Shown one piece after another: positions 56,767 to 64,000 of a stretch of 64,000 nt of DNA; position 1 is the stretch's first letter, and each line of letters starts with the position of its first letter. The notes beneath the pieces are model-generated. The model had not been told where the DNA came from and did not search any database. It worked only from the letters and a program-made list of their open reading frames with translations. Both the position numbers and the translations under genes were made by a program. The DNA lies in the NCBI RefSeq assembly GCF_001618865.1, contig NZ_CP015136.1:5305001-5369000 (forward strand), read 5' to 3'. The stretch is from Luteitalea pratensis (lineage in GTDB: Bacteria > Acidobacteriota > Vicinamibacteria > Vicinamibacterales > Vicinamibacteraceae).

Positions 56767-58746
56767 TCAGGCGCCGGAGGCGAAGTGACGCAGCACCGCG
56801 TCGGCGGCCTTCGCGCCGACGACCGTCGTCAGTTCCTCGCGGCTGGCCCGCCGCACGCCGGCGACGCTGCCGAATGTCGTCAGCAACTGGCGGCGCCGCC
56901 GCGGACCGATCTGCGTGACCTCGTCGAGTTCGGAACGCAGGTCGCGATTGGCACGGGCCGCGCGGTGGAAGGTCACCGCAAAGCGGTGCGCCTCGTCCCG
57001 GATGCGCTGCAGCATCCGCAAGGCCGGCGTGCCATCGCCGAACGCGATCGGGTCTTCCCGGTCGCGGGTGAAGACCAACTCTTCCTGCTTGGCGAGACCG
57101 ACGGCGACCAGGTGATCGAGCCCCAGCGCTTCGAGGGCGTCGTAGGCGGCATTCAACTGGCCCTTGCCGCCGTCGATGACGATCAGGTCCGGCCAGGGGC
57201 CGTCCTCGTCGGCGACCTTGCGGTAGCGGCGCGTGACCACCTGGGTCATGGCCGCGAAGTCGTCAAGGAACCGGGCTCCGGGCTCCGGGTACCGGCCACC
57301 GGGGAGGCCGCCCTCGGGGCCGGCCTCCCGCGGACCTTGTGTCGCAAAGTCTGACGTGCCGACGATGCCCGCGACAACCTCCGGAACCGGAACGATACGT
57401 CCGGCCGCCCGATTCCCGACTCCCGACTCTCGACTCCCCGACTCGGCCCTGATCCGGTATTTCCGATACTCCGACCGTTTCATCCGACCGTCCTGGCACA
57501 CCACCATCGACGCGACCGTCTCGGCGCCCTGCAGCGTGGAGATGTCGAAGCAGTCGATCCGGCGTGGCAGCGCGGCCAGCCCCAGGGCGGCCTGCAACGT
57601 CTCGAGTGCCTCGTAGTTGGCCGCGCCCTCCGCGTTGAAGCGTGCGGCGTAGGACAGCGAGGCGTTGCGCTCGGCCAGTTCGAGGAGCGCCTTCTTGTCG
57701 CCGCGCTGGGGCACGCTCACCAGCACCTGTCGCCCGGCCCGGGCCGACAACCATTCAGCCAGCAGGTCCATGTCCGGCAAGGCGATCGGCAACAGCACCT
57801 CTGGCGGGGGTGCCTGCTCCGTGTACGCGTGCGTGACCGCCCGTTCGAGCAGTTCGTCGAGCCGCGCGTCGCGCGCCTGGTCGGCGTTGGTCACCATCTC
57901 GACGCGATCCACGACCCGCCCCGACCGCACCTGGAACACCTGCACCACGGCGCCGCCGGGCCCGAGCTTCACGCCGATGGCATCGCGGTCGCCCATGCGC
58001 GGCGTCGCCATCTTCTGCTGCCTGTCGCGTAGCGTCTCGAGCGTCCGGATCGTGTCGCGCAGCTGCGCCGCCTGCTCGTAGCGTTGCTCATCGGCCGCGG
58101 CCTGCATGCGCGATTCGAGGTCGGCCACCAGTTCCTCGGTGCGGCCATCGAGGAGCAGGCGCGCGTCCCGCACGGCGTGCTGGTAGTCGGCCTGGCTACA
58201 GATGGCGGCGACGCACGGGGCGAGACAACGCTTGATGTCGTATTCGAGGCAGGGGCGCCCCCGCTGCCCCGTGATCACCTCGCGGCACGAGCGGATGCCG
58301 AACAGCTTGTGCGACAGGCTGCGTGTCTGCCAGGCCAGCGAGGCGGGCATGAACGGCCCGGCGTAGTAGTCGCCGTCATTGGCCACGCGGCGCACGACGG
58401 TCACGCGCGGGAAACCCTCCGAGGTGCTGAGCCGCAGGTACGGGTACGTCTTGTCGTCGCGGAGCTTGATGTTGTACTTCGGCGACCGTTCCTTGATGAG
58501 GTTGTTCTCGAGGGCAAGCGCTTCGACCACCGAGTCGGTGACGATGACGTCGAGGCTGGTGACCTCGTCGAGCAGGGCTTCGGTCTTGGGTGACGAGCCA
58601 CGCGCCCCAAGGTAGCTGCGCACGCGGTCGCGTAGCGCGCGTGCCTTGCCCACGTAGATCGTCTCGCCCGCGGGGTTGCAATAGAGGTACACCCCGGGCT
58701 GCTCGGGCAGGCGTGCGATCTGGGTCTTCAGGTCTTCAATGGCCAT
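56767..58746 (-). CDS. uvrC: UvrABC excinuclease subunit C, with an internal insertion
   Basis: 659 residues. The GIY-YIG nuclease is at 16-95 (PGVYLYCNPAGETIYVGKAR), the Cys-rich loop at 148-180 (LEYDIKRCLAPCVAAICSQA), the UVR domain near 215, the RNase H-like C-terminal nuclease with FDISTLQGAETVASMVV (Asp) and VIDGGKGQLNAAYDALEALG, and the C-terminal HhH2 (VTQIGPRRRRQLLTTFGSVA). Normally YRxFxI is joined to DDFAAM by a few residues. Here about 61 residues (433-493) intervene, encoded by 57268-57450. Confidence 0.94.
   Translation of the reverse strand: MAIEDLKTQIARLPEQPGVYLYCNPAGETIYVGKARALRDRVRSYLGARGSSPKTEALLDEVTSLDVIVTDSVVEALALENNLIKERSPKYNIKLRDDKTYPYLRLSTSEGFPRVTVVRRVANDGDYYAGPFMPASLAWQTRSLSHKLFGIRSCREVITGQRGRPCLEYDIKRCLAPCVAAICSQADYQHAVRDARLLLDGRTEELVADLESRMQAAADEQRYEQAAQLRDTIRTLETLRDRQQKMATPRMGDRDAIGVKLGPGGAVVQVFQVRSGRVVDRVEMVTNADQARDARLDELLERAVTHAYTEQAPPPEVLLPIALPDMDLLAEWLSARAGRQVLVSVPQRGDKKALLELAERNASLSYAARFNAEGAANYEALETLQAALGLAALPRRIDCFDISTLQGAETVASMVVCQDGRMKRSEYRKYRIRAESGSRESGVGNRAAGRIVPVPEVVAGIVGTSDFATQGPREAGPEGGLPGGRYPEPGARFLDDFAAMTQVVTRRYRKVADEDGPWPDLIVIDGGKGQLNAAYDALEALGLDHLVAVGLAKQEELVFTRDREDPIAFGDGTPALRMLQRIRDEAHRFAVTFHRAARANRDLRSELDEVTQIGPRRRRQLLTTFGSVAGVRRASREELTTVVGAKAADAVLRHFASGA
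57268..57450. repeat. Spacer-type repeat sequence inside uvrC
   Basis: At one end the plus strand reads GAACCGG, GCTCCGG, GCTCCGG, GTACCGG, CCACCGG (57268-57304), at the other CCCGATT, CCCGACT, CCCGACT, CTCGACT, CCCCGACT (57409-57445). These are the same word types as the spacer arrays at 4103 and 49957. The intervening 105 bp is ordinary GC-rich sequence. It lacks stop codons in the uvrC frame. Confidence 0.75.
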
Positions 58747-58874
58747 GACGAGTGCACCGCGATGGCGAGACGCCGGTCCGACAGGGACGCGGCGCCGAGG
58801 CGGTCCCGCATGCCCATGTTCCCCCGGCCGGGTTGCAGGAGGCGACCCCGACCCTCCATTATATCGACGGGCAA

Positions 58875-59471
58875 ATGACCTTCACGAGCGCCGTCGGCGC
58901 GATCTTCATGTTTCCGCTGAGCGGCATCATCCGTCTCTGCGTCGCGCTGCGGATTCACCCGAACGTGCTCACGTTCATCGGCGTCTGCATCAATCTCGCG
59001 GCGGCGTGGGCCCTCGGACGCGGCCGTTTCTTTCTGGCCGGCATCATCATCGTCGCCGCCAACCTGTTCGATTTCATCGACGGCAAGGTGGCCCACCAGA
59101 CCGGCATGGCGAGCGAATTCGGCGGGTTCTGGGATTCGGTCATGGACCGGTTCTCGGACCTCGCGCTCTTTCTCGGGCTGGTCTACCTCTACGCCTCGCT
59201 GCAGCGCGCCGACTACGTGCTCGTGACGGCCCTGGCGATGACCTTCACGGTGCTGACCAGCTATGCCCGTGCCCGCGCCGAGTCCCTGATCGACAAGTGC
59301 AAGGTCGGCTTCATGGAGCGGCCCGAGCGCATTGTCCTGTTCATGATCGGCGCGTTCACGAACCGCATGGCCGCGGTGCTGTGGGTGATCCTGGTGCTGT
59401 CGATGCTCACCGTCGCCGCCCGCATCTACCACACCTGGCGCGAACTCGAAGGCCGCAAGGTGATGGCATGA
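58875..59471 (+). CDS. CDP-alcohol phosphotransferase-family protein (PgsA-like)
   Basis: 198 residues from ATG 58875. Four or more transmembrane helices. The catalytic motif is nearly canonical, DFIDGKVAHQTG then EFGGFWDSVMDRFSD, except that the usual Arg of D-x2-DG-x2-AR is His (AH). All four metal-binding Asp are kept. The family makes phosphatidylglycerol-phosphate, PI-phosphate or related lipids in the inner membrane. It is divergent from uvrC across 128 bp and overlaps a small membrane gene (ATGA). Confidence 0.85.
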   Translation: MTFTSAVGAIFMFPLSGIIRLCVALRIHPNVLTFIGVCINLAAAWALGRGRFFLAGIIIVAANLFDFIDGKVAHQTGMASEFGGFWDSVMDRFSDLALFLGLVYLYASLQRADYVLVTALAMTFTVLTSYARARAESLIDKCKVGFMERPERIVLFMIGAFTNRMAAVLWVILVLSMLTVAARIYHTWRELEGRKVMA

Positions 59472-59680
59472 GCCCGGACCGCGCCGCACTCGAGGAGCGG
59501 CTGCCGCTCCCGCTCCTGTTCTTCTGGCGGATCTTCTACTGGAGCTACGAGCGCACCACGATCCCCTACGACCTCATGGTGATCGCCATCCTCGCGTTCG
59601 TATGGCTGACACCGCCCGACTGGCTCGGCGACCCGACGGCGCGGGGGCTCGGACTGTTGGGCTACTTGCTCGGCCGCTGA
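59468..59680 (+). CDS. Small membrane protein coupled to the CDP-alcohol phosphotransferase
   Basis: 70 residues. A charged N-terminus (MSPDRAALEERLPLPLLFFW) runs into two hydrophobic stretches (17-25 and 37-50) ending in LGLLGYLLGR. ATGA overlap with the gene before. No known family is recognised; it may be a helper of the lipid synthase. Confidence 0.6.
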   Translation: MSPDRAALEERLPLPLLFFWRIFYWSYERTTIPYDLMVIAILAFVWLTPPDWLGDPTARGLGLLGYLLGR

Positions 59681-59696
59681 CGTAGCCTCGCTCATT

Positions 59697-59842
59697 AATG
59701 CCGGAATGGCGAGAATGCCGGAATGTCGAGTTCCAGCGCCTTCGACATTGCCGCACTCGCTACTTGATGCCGGAATGCCGAGAATGCCGGAATGTCGAGT
59801 TCCAGCGCCTTCGACATTGCCGCATTCCGGCATTTCAGCATT
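59697..59842. repeat. Double octad-word hairpin (GAATGTCGA family)
   Basis: Two consecutive hairpins with nearly the same loop: AATGCCGG, AATGGCGAG, AATGCCGG, AATGTCGAG, then TTCCAGCGCC, then TTCGACATTG, CCGCACTC; and again AATGCCGAGAATGCCGG, AATGTCGAG, TTCCAGCGCC, TTCGACATT, GCCGCATT, CCGGCATT, TCAGCATT. The two copies are about 90% alike, suggesting recent tandem duplication. Confidence 0.9.
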
Positions 59843-59844
59843 AC

Positions 59845-59873
59845 TTGATCCCGCCCTGTCGTTTCGATAGAAC
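59845..59873 (+). promoter_or_regulatory. Leaderless promoter of the PH-like membrane protein
   Basis: TTGATC, 17-bp spacer, TAGAAC (59868-59873), then 7 nt to the GTG at 59881. No Shine-Dalgarno. Confidence 0.45.
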
Positions 59874-59880
59874 GAGTGCA

Positions 59881-60441
59881 GTGCCCCAATCGTTCCTGTC
59901 CCATGTCCTGCTGCTGCTCGGCGCAGGCTTCCTCGTGGCCAACGTCCGCATCCTCGTGGATGTGGCGCGGTACCTGCGCATGCGTTCGCGGGCCGTCTTG
60001 ACCTGGCCGAGCCCGCAGCCGCGGTATTACGGGCTGTTCCTGGCCATGGCCGCGATGCTCGGCCTGGTGCTCATGGTCAAGCTCCTGTACCTGCGCCTGC
60101 CACCCACCGCGGTGTTCGGCGAGGCGATGATGCTCACGTATTACGGCTATCTCGTGCCGCTGAGCATCCGGATCGGGCGGGGATTCTACGAGGACGGCGT
60201 GTGGGTGGACAACGGCTTCCTGCCCTATCACCAGATCGCCGGCCTGAGCTGGCGCGAGGAAGAACAACTCACGCTGCTCTTCATTCCGCGCATGAAGCAG
60301 GTGGCGCGCAAGCTGGTGGTGCCCGCGCCGTTCTACGGCGCGGCGCGGCGGTTGCTTCGAGACAAGATCGGCCGTCGCGACATCGACTTCTGGGGCAAGG
60401 CGCTCGATCTCGGCGCGCACGACGAACGCGACGACGCATAA
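59881..60441 (+). CDS. Membrane protein with C-terminal PH-like domain (DUF5673-like)
   Basis: 186 residues from GTG 59881. Three predicted transmembrane helices (about 9-28, 46-68, 80-100), then FYEDGVWVDNGFLPYHQIAG and LSWREEEQLTLLFIP, the strand pattern of bacterial PH/DUF5673-type domains. Function unknown. The upstream repeat provides no coding. Confidence 0.55.
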   Translation: MPQSFLSHVLLLLGAGFLVANVRILVDVARYLRMRSRAVLTWPSPQPRYYGLFLAMAAMLGLVLMVKLLYLRLPPTAVFGEAMMLTYYGYLVPLSIRIGRGFYEDGVWVDNGFLPYHQIAGLSWREEEQLTLLFIPRMKQVARKLVVPAPFYGAARRLLRDKIGRRDIDFWGKALDLGAHDERDDA

Positions 60442-60567
60442 GCGGACTCGCCTCATTGGCGGCTCCGCCTCATTGTCGGCTTCGCTGACAATGCTGAAAG
60501 GCTGAAAGGCTGGAATGTCGAGAGCAGGGTTTCGACACTCCGGCCTTCCAGCATTCCGGCATTGCCG
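60442..60567. repeat. GGCTCCGCCTCATTG unit pair and octad hairpin
   Basis: CTCGCCTCATTGGCG, GCTCCGCCTCATTGTCG and GCTTCGCTGACAATG, then octads GGCTGAAA, GGCTGAAA, GGCTGGAATGTCGAG, loop, TTTCGACACTCC, GGCCTTCC, AGCATTCC, GGCATTGCC. It ends just before the tdk stop. Confidence 0.75.
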
Positions 60568-60581
60568 CGAGCGAGCCGGCG

Positions 60582-61163
60582 TCAGCCGGCGAGCGTGGGA
60601 TCAAAGCAGCGTCGGCACCTGGCCTCGTACGAGTCGGTGGCACCGACGAGCACGAGTTCCTGGCTCTTGACCAGCCGCTGCGTGTGGTTGGCGGGCTCGC
60701 CGCACACCATGCAGATCGCCAGCGTCTTGGTGATGTACTCGGCCACCGCCAGCAGCTGCGGCATCGGCTCGAACGGCCGCCCGAGGTAATCCTGGTCCAG
60801 GCCCGCGACGATCACGCGTTTGCCGCGGTCCGCGAGCGTGCTGCACACCGCCGGCAGTTCGACGTCGAAGAACTGGCCTTCGTCGATGCCCACCACTTCG
60901 GTCTCGTCGGCGACGCCGTCGAGAATCTCCGCAGCCGTGCGCACGGGAATCGACGGCAGCCGCATCTCGCTGTGTGACGTGATGTGCGTTTCCGAGAAGC
61001 GATCGTCGATGGCCGGCTTGAACACCTGCACGCGCCGCTTCGCGATCTGGGCGCGGCGCAAGCGGCGAATGAGCTCCTCGCTCTTGCCGCTGAACATGCT
61101 GCCGACGATGACCTCGATCCAGCCGGACGAGGGAGTGGGACGCTGGGAACTCTGGTCAGTCAA
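60582..61163 (-). CDS. tdk: Thymidine kinase
   Basis: 193 residues if started at TTG 61163 ([20 protein letters not shown]); the open frame reaches 61220 through a GGCCGAT heptad array and this extension is not credible. ATP site [42 protein letters not shown]-type lasso ([14 protein letters not shown]) and structural zinc cysteines CMVC and CRRC. It phosphorylates thymidine for salvage. The start is uncertain, with no Shine-Dalgarno. Confidence 0.92.
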   Translation of the reverse strand: MTDQSSQRPTPSSGWIEVIVGSMFSGKSEELIRRLRRAQIAKRRVQVFKPAIDDRFSETHITSHSEMRLPSIPVRTAAEILDGVADETEVVGIDEGQFFDVELPAVCSTLADRGKRVIVAGLDQDYLGRPFEPMPQLLAVAEYITKTLAICMVCGEPANHTQRLVKSQELVLVGATDSYEARCRRCFDPTLAG

Positions 61164-61183
61164 CGAAACACTCGAAAAACTCG

Positions 61184-61250
61184 GCCATCGGCCATCGGCC
61201 CTGGGGCTTGGTAAGGGCAAACGAAGGCCGAAGGCCGGATGACCAAGGCC
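61184..61250. repeat. Heptad-word array (GGCCATC / GGCCGAA)
   Basis: CGGCCAT, CGGCCAT, CGGCCCT, then GGGGCTTGGTAAGGGC, then GAAGGCC, GAAGGCC, GGATGACCAAGGCC. It lies in the tdk-efp spacer; the same words are in the array inside birA. Confidence 0.75.
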
Positions 61251-61252
61251 GT

Positions 61253-61816
61253 CTAGACGCGGGAGAGGTACTCGCCCGTATCGGTGTTGATCCGGACCAC
61301 GGTGCCGACCTCCACGAATGCCGGGACGGTGACGACGTGCCCGGTTTCGAGCGTGGCGGGCTTGGTCTGGGCGTTGGCCGTCGCGCCCTTGATGCCCGGC
61401 ACCGTGTCGGTCACCTTCAGGTCCACGGTGGGCGGCAGTTCGATGCCGACCGGGTTGCCCTCGTAGAACTCCACGCTGATGGTGGATTCGGGCAGCAGGA
61501 AGTTCATGGAGTCGCCGAGCGCCTCCTCGGACATGCCGGTCTGCTCGTACGACGCCGTGTCCATGAAGTAGAACGTGTCGCCGTCCTTGTACAGGTACTG
61601 CATCTCCCGTTCATCGAGCATCGCGCGCTCGACCATGTCCTCCGAGCGGAAGCGGTGCTCGAACATGATCCCGTCCTTCACCTTGCGCATCTTGGCGCGG
61701 ACGAAGCCGCGCAGGTTCCCCGGTGTGACGTGCTGCGTCTCGACGATGCGACACAGCTCGTTGTTGTGCTTGATCAGGTTGCCCTTGCGGAGGCGGGTGG
61801 CAGCAACGGAACTCAT
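61253..61816 (-). CDS. efp: Elongation factor P with Asn at the modification site
   Basis: 187 residues, three beta-barrel domains (the second around [20 protein letters not shown]). The domain I loop tip reads [15 protein letters not shown], so residue 34, which is Lys or Arg in well-studied EF-P (beta-lysylated or rhamnosylated), is Asn here. Family knowledge: EF-P relieves ribosome stalling at polyproline. The residue implies a different or no modification. No epmA, epmB or earP is in the window. AGGAG lies 6 nt before the ATG. Confidence 0.95.
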   Translation of the reverse strand: MSSVAATRLRKGNLIKHNNELCRIVETQHVTPGNLRGFVRAKMRKVKDGIMFEHRFRSEDMVERAMLDEREMQYLYKDGDTFYFMDTASYEQTGMSEEALGDSMNFLLPESTISVEFYEGNPVGIELPPTVDLKVTDTVPGIKGATANAQTKPATLETGHVVTVPAFVEVGTVVRINTDTGEYLSRV

Positions 61817-61870
61817 GACACTCCTGGCAGACCGGCAGCGATCCCGGTCGAGTACGCAAACCGCAGGATG

Positions 61871-61893
61871 GTAGCACGCCGGTTTGCTACGAT
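61871..61893 (+). promoter_or_regulatory. Inverted repeat overlapping the -10 of hsp20
   Basis: GTAGCA-N8-TGCTAC (61871-61890) overlaps TACGAT (61888-61893), which lies 6 nt before the ATG at 61900. On the other strand TACCAT (61873-61868) may serve efp. A regulator could bind here and control both divergent genes; none is identified. Confidence 0.4.
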
Positions 61894-61899
61894 GAACCC

Positions 61900-62286
61900 A
61901 TGCGCTGGGAATCCCTTCGCGAATACCGGACCCGGGCTGGCCAGGCCGACCGGCGTGGCGACTCGGGCTGGACGCCGCCGGCCGACGTCAGCGAAACCGA
62001 GGACAGCTTCATCGTCGTTGCGGAGTTGCCAGGCGTGCGCCGCGCGGACGTGGATGTCAAGGCCACGCACGATACGGTGACGATCCGCGGCTTTCGGCCG
62101 GACCCCGGCTGCGAGCCGGCCTGTTACGTGCGCCTCGAGCGCGGCCATGGCCAGTTCGTCCGCCGCTTCACCTTCCCCGCCCCGCTCGCCGTGGATGCGG
62201 TGCAGGCCGACTTCAAGGACGGCATTTTGACCGTGACGCTGCCGAAAGCCGTCGAGGCGCGAGGCCGTCGCGTCGAGGTGGGCTAG
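61900..62286 (+). CDS. Hsp20/alpha-crystallin small heat-shock protein
   Basis: 128 residues. The alpha-crystallin domain spans 25-120 (PPADVSETEDSFIVVAELPG, then VTIRGFRPD, FVRRFTFPAPLAVDAVQADF, and the closing DGILTVTLPK). N- and C-terminal arms are short, so large oligomers may be limited. It is probably leaderless. The next gene, an HtrA protease, starts 1 nt after its stop, so heat-shock and envelope quality control may be expressed together. Confidence 0.9.
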   Translation: MRWESLREYRTRAGQADRRGDSGWTPPADVSETEDSFIVVAELPGVRRADVDVKATHDTVTIRGFRPDPGCEPACYVRLERGHGQFVRRFTFPAPLAVDAVQADFKDGILTVTLPKAVEARGRRVEVG

Positions 62287-62287
62287 C

Positions 62288-63415
62288 ATGCGCCGTCTCC
62301 TCCTGCCGGCCGCTCTCGTTGCAGCGAGTTTCTTTGCCGGCATGGTCGTCACCGGGCGCATTGGGCCGTCTGAGCAGGCAACCGCTCAGCCAGCGACGCC
62401 CGCGGCCCAGGCGCCAGTTGCGCCGGCGCCGCGATCGGCCGTGCCGGGCGGGCCTTTGCCGGAACTGGCCGACATCGCCGAGCTCGTTATCCCCAGCGTC
62501 GTCAACATCTCGGCGATGGGGTCGCGCCAGATGCGGCTGCCCTTCGGCTTCGTGGACGAACAGCCGACCCAGAGCGCCGGATCGGGCGTAGTCATCCGGA
62601 AGTCGGGAGACGTCGGCTACATCCTCACCAATGCGCACGTCATCGGCGACGCGACGCAATTGAGCGTGGTGCTGTGGAATCGCCGCGAGCGGACAGCCGA
62701 ACTTGTCGGCATCGATCCGTACGCCGACCTGGCGCTGTTGCGCGTGAAGGATCCGAGTCTGCAGCCAGTGATCTGGGGCGACAGTGCGCGATTGCGCGTG
62801 GCCGAGTGGGTGATGGCAGTCGGCAACCCGTATCAGTTGGGCGAGACCGTCACGCTCGGCATCGTCTCGGCGGTCGGCCGCACCAACCCGCAGATGTCGG
62901 TCGTCGCCGACTACATCCAGACCGACGCGGCGATCAATCCGGGCAATTCCGGTGGCGCCCTCGTCAATCGGCGCGGCGAACTGGTCGGCATCAACACCTG
63001 GATCTACAGCGAGAGCGGTGGCTACCAGGGCATCGGCTTCGCGGTCCCGAGCAACCTGGCGCGAGACGTCGCGGCCCAGCTCGAGAAGTTCGGGAAGGTG
63101 CAGCGCGGCACGATCAGCGGCATCATCCGCATCGCCCCGCTCAACCCCGGCCTCGCGCAGGATCTCAACGTGACATCCACCGACGGCGTGGTCGTCTACC
63201 GCATGCGCCGCTCCGGCGATGCCTGGGCGGCCGGCGTCCGTGCCGGCGACGTCATCGTCGGCTTCAACGGCACCGGGATCAGGAACACCGAGGAGTTCGA
63301 GCGCTCGATGCTGACTGCCCCGGTCGGATCGGTCGCGACCCTCCGCGTGCGCCGCGCCCGCGAGGAGTTCGACATCAAGGTCCCAATCACCGAAGCGCCA
63401 CTTCGGACTCAGTAA
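62288..63415 (+). CDS. degQ: HtrA/DegQ-family periplasmic serine protease
   Basis: 375 residues. A signal peptide or anchor (about 1-22) is followed by a Pro/Ala linker, then the trypsin-like domain with catalytic His in LTNAHVIGDA near 117, Asp in YADLALLRV near 147 and Ser in NPGNSGGALVNRRG near 220. One PDZ domain is at 290-365 (SGDAWAAGVRAGDVIVGFNG, with TLRVRRAREEFDIKVP). It degrades misfolded envelope proteins. ATG at 62288 follows the hsp20 stop by 1 nt. The TAA stop opens the next ATGCCTC array. Confidence 0.94.
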   Translation: MRRLLLPAALVAASFFAGMVVTGRIGPSEQATAQPATPAAQAPVAPAPRSAVPGGPLPELADIAELVIPSVVNISAMGSRQMRLPFGFVDEQPTQSAGSGVVIRKSGDVGYILTNAHVIGDATQLSVVLWNRRERTAELVGIDPYADLALLRVKDPSLQPVIWGDSARLRVAEWVMAVGNPYQLGETVTLGIVSAVGRTNPQMSVVADYIQTDAAINPGNSGGALVNRRGELVGINTWIYSESGGYQGIGFAVPSNLARDVAAQLEKFGKVQRGTISGIIRIAPLNPGLAQDLNVTSTDGVVVYRMRRSGDAWAAGVRAGDVIVGFNGTGIRNTEEFERSMLTAPVGSVATLRVRRAREEFDIKVPITEAPLRTQ

Positions 63416-63520
63416 TGCCTCATGCCTCATGCCTGACGTTCTGAGGTGATGGACCGCTCGGAGAGCGGTCCCTACCAACGATGCGGACATCGGACATCAG
63501 GCATCAGGCATCAGGCATCA
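63416..63520. repeat. Composite repeat: heptad arm, palindrome, inverted heptad arm
   Basis: ATGCCTC, ATGCCTC, ATGCCTG (63416-63437), then the palindrome GATGGACCGCTC-GGA-GAGCGGTCCCTACC (63448-63476), then GGACATC, GGACATC, AGGCATC, AGGCATC, AGGCATC (63485-63517). The two heptad arms are inverted. It fills the spacer between two convergent genes, and both stop codons lie at its edges. Confidence 0.85.
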
Positions 63521-64000
63521 CCTCGGCCTCCCTGACACCGACGGGTGTCCTGGCACGTAGGCGCGCCAGGGCTTGTCCTGCCCGACACGGATGCCGATGC
63601 GTGGACTCCACGCGACGGGGAGGCGCCCCGCGGGTCCTGGTGGCTGCTCGATGCGCAGCGGGCCGCCATCGAGTGGCGCACGGTTCTGCGCACCCGTAAT
63701 CGCGAGCGCACGCGTCAGGTTGCCCGGGCCGCGGCAGAGTTCAGCATCGTTGCCCGTCCACTCCCGCTCCACGTCCGCACGTCGTGTCGAGCGCCGCGCG
63801 CGCATCAGGTCGAGTCCGGCGGCCGGTTCGAGCGCTCGAATGAGCACGGCTGCCGGACTGCCTTCCGGCTCCGTGACGGCGTTGACCAGCCAGTGCACGC
63901 CGTAATTGAAATAGACGTAGGCAACGCCGGGGGACCCGTAGAGGGGCTGGTTGCGGCGCGTCGGGCCGGGCGCCGCGTGACAGGCCGGATCGGTCTCGCC
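63518..64000 (-). CDS. DNA-3-methyladenine glycosylase (Mpg/AAG family), N-terminus cut by window edge
   Basis: 161 residues are visible, from the right edge to the stop at 63518. GETDPACHAAPGPTRRNQPL, then GSPGVAYVYFNYGVHWLVN, then LEPAAGLDLMRARR, CRGPGNLTRALAITG and DGGPLRI match the Mpg/AAG family, which excises alkylated purines. The N-terminal part with the catalytic Glu (ExYxG) is outside the window. The stop TGA lies inside the heptad arm. Confidence 0.88.
   Translation of the reverse strand, partial: GETDPACHAAPGPTRRNQPLYGSPGVAYVYFNYGVHWLVNAVTEPEGSPAAVLIRALEPAAGLDLMRARRSTRRADVEREWTGNDAELCRGPGNLTRALAITGAQNRAPLDGGPLRIEQPPGPAGRLPVAWSPRIGIRVGQDKPWRAYVPGHPSVSGRPR

Noticed and set aside
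57268-57450. Intein in uvrC
   Set aside because: Far too short, with no intein motifs; made of heptad words.

Overview
The window is a stretch of a high-GC, gene-dense bacterial chromosome. The gene set points to Acidobacteriota, most likely the Vicinamibacteria (old subdivision 6) type. The clues are a VWFA-related secreted protein of the kind abundant in acidobacteria, a dnaK-dnaJ-hspR heat-shock operon, a form II CoxL-type molybdenum hydroxylase cluster, a split methylmalonyl-CoA mutase and very GC-rich codon use. The assignment is an inference from gene content, not a measured phylogeny. No rRNA, tRNA, CRISPR array or recognisable insertion sequence was seen.

Layout. 1-4.0 kb: a DnaC-like ATPase (cut) and the dnaK-dnaJ-hspR operon on the minus strand. 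4.3-8.5 kb: a Trp-rich FecR/DUF6600-type secreted protein and a class A penicillin-binding protein. 8.6-14.5 kb (minus): prfB with its programmed frameshift, lnt, a SPOR protein, a TPR lipoprotein-like protein and a V4R-like protein. 14.5-17.8 kb (plus): mobA, argS and a class I glutamine amidotransferase. 17.9-25.6 kb (minus): a class V aminotransferase and the tightly overlapping valS-nadC-birA-hypothetical-rlmD operon. 25.8-34.3 kb: a response regulator, a dihaem cytochrome c, the two halves of methylmalonyl-CoA mutase, a VWFA-related protein and an acyl-CoA dehydrogenase. 34.4-42.2 kb: coxS-coxL-coxM (plus) converging on an FHA-GAF-SpoIIE phosphatase-coxD-coxE-coxG operon (minus). 43-50 kb: a HAD phosphatase and the cmk-rpsA-HU/IHF-HIT-acyl-CoA dehydrogenase-GNAT series. 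50-59 kb: an alpha/beta hydrolase, a broken four-helix-bundle gene, and the uvrC-site-2 protease-trpS-scpA-scpB-rluB series. 59-64 kb: a CDP-alcohol phosphotransferase, small membrane proteins, tdk, efp, hsp20, an HtrA protease and a cut 3-methyladenine glycosylase.

The genes are mostly housekeeping: chaperones, cell wall growth, translation, tRNA charging, chromosome segregation, DNA repair and cofactor synthesis. Coupling is tight, with many ATGA, GTGA and TGATG start-stop overlaps. Several genes appear to be leaderless.

The unusual signal is in the spacers. Most spacers longer than about 80 bp carry arrays of tandem 7-bp or 8-bp words, often as two inverted arms that can fold into a long hairpin. 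Several different word families occur (GTTAAGC, ATGCCTC, CTGAGAC, GGGTACC, GGCCTTC, GAATGCCG, GAATTGCA and others). Two compact palindromes recur with them (GGACCGCTC-GGA-GAGCGGTCC and GTCGACC-TGAA-GGTCGAC types). Arrays often begin at or inside the stop codon of the upstream gene. The same kind of sequence lies in frame inside two housekeeping genes, birA (about 45 codons) and uvrC (about 61 codons), at loop positions. A frameshifted four-helix-bundle (23S intervening-sequence-protein-like) gene sits between two inverted word arms. This is the strongest candidate in the window for an undescribed repeat-propagation system.
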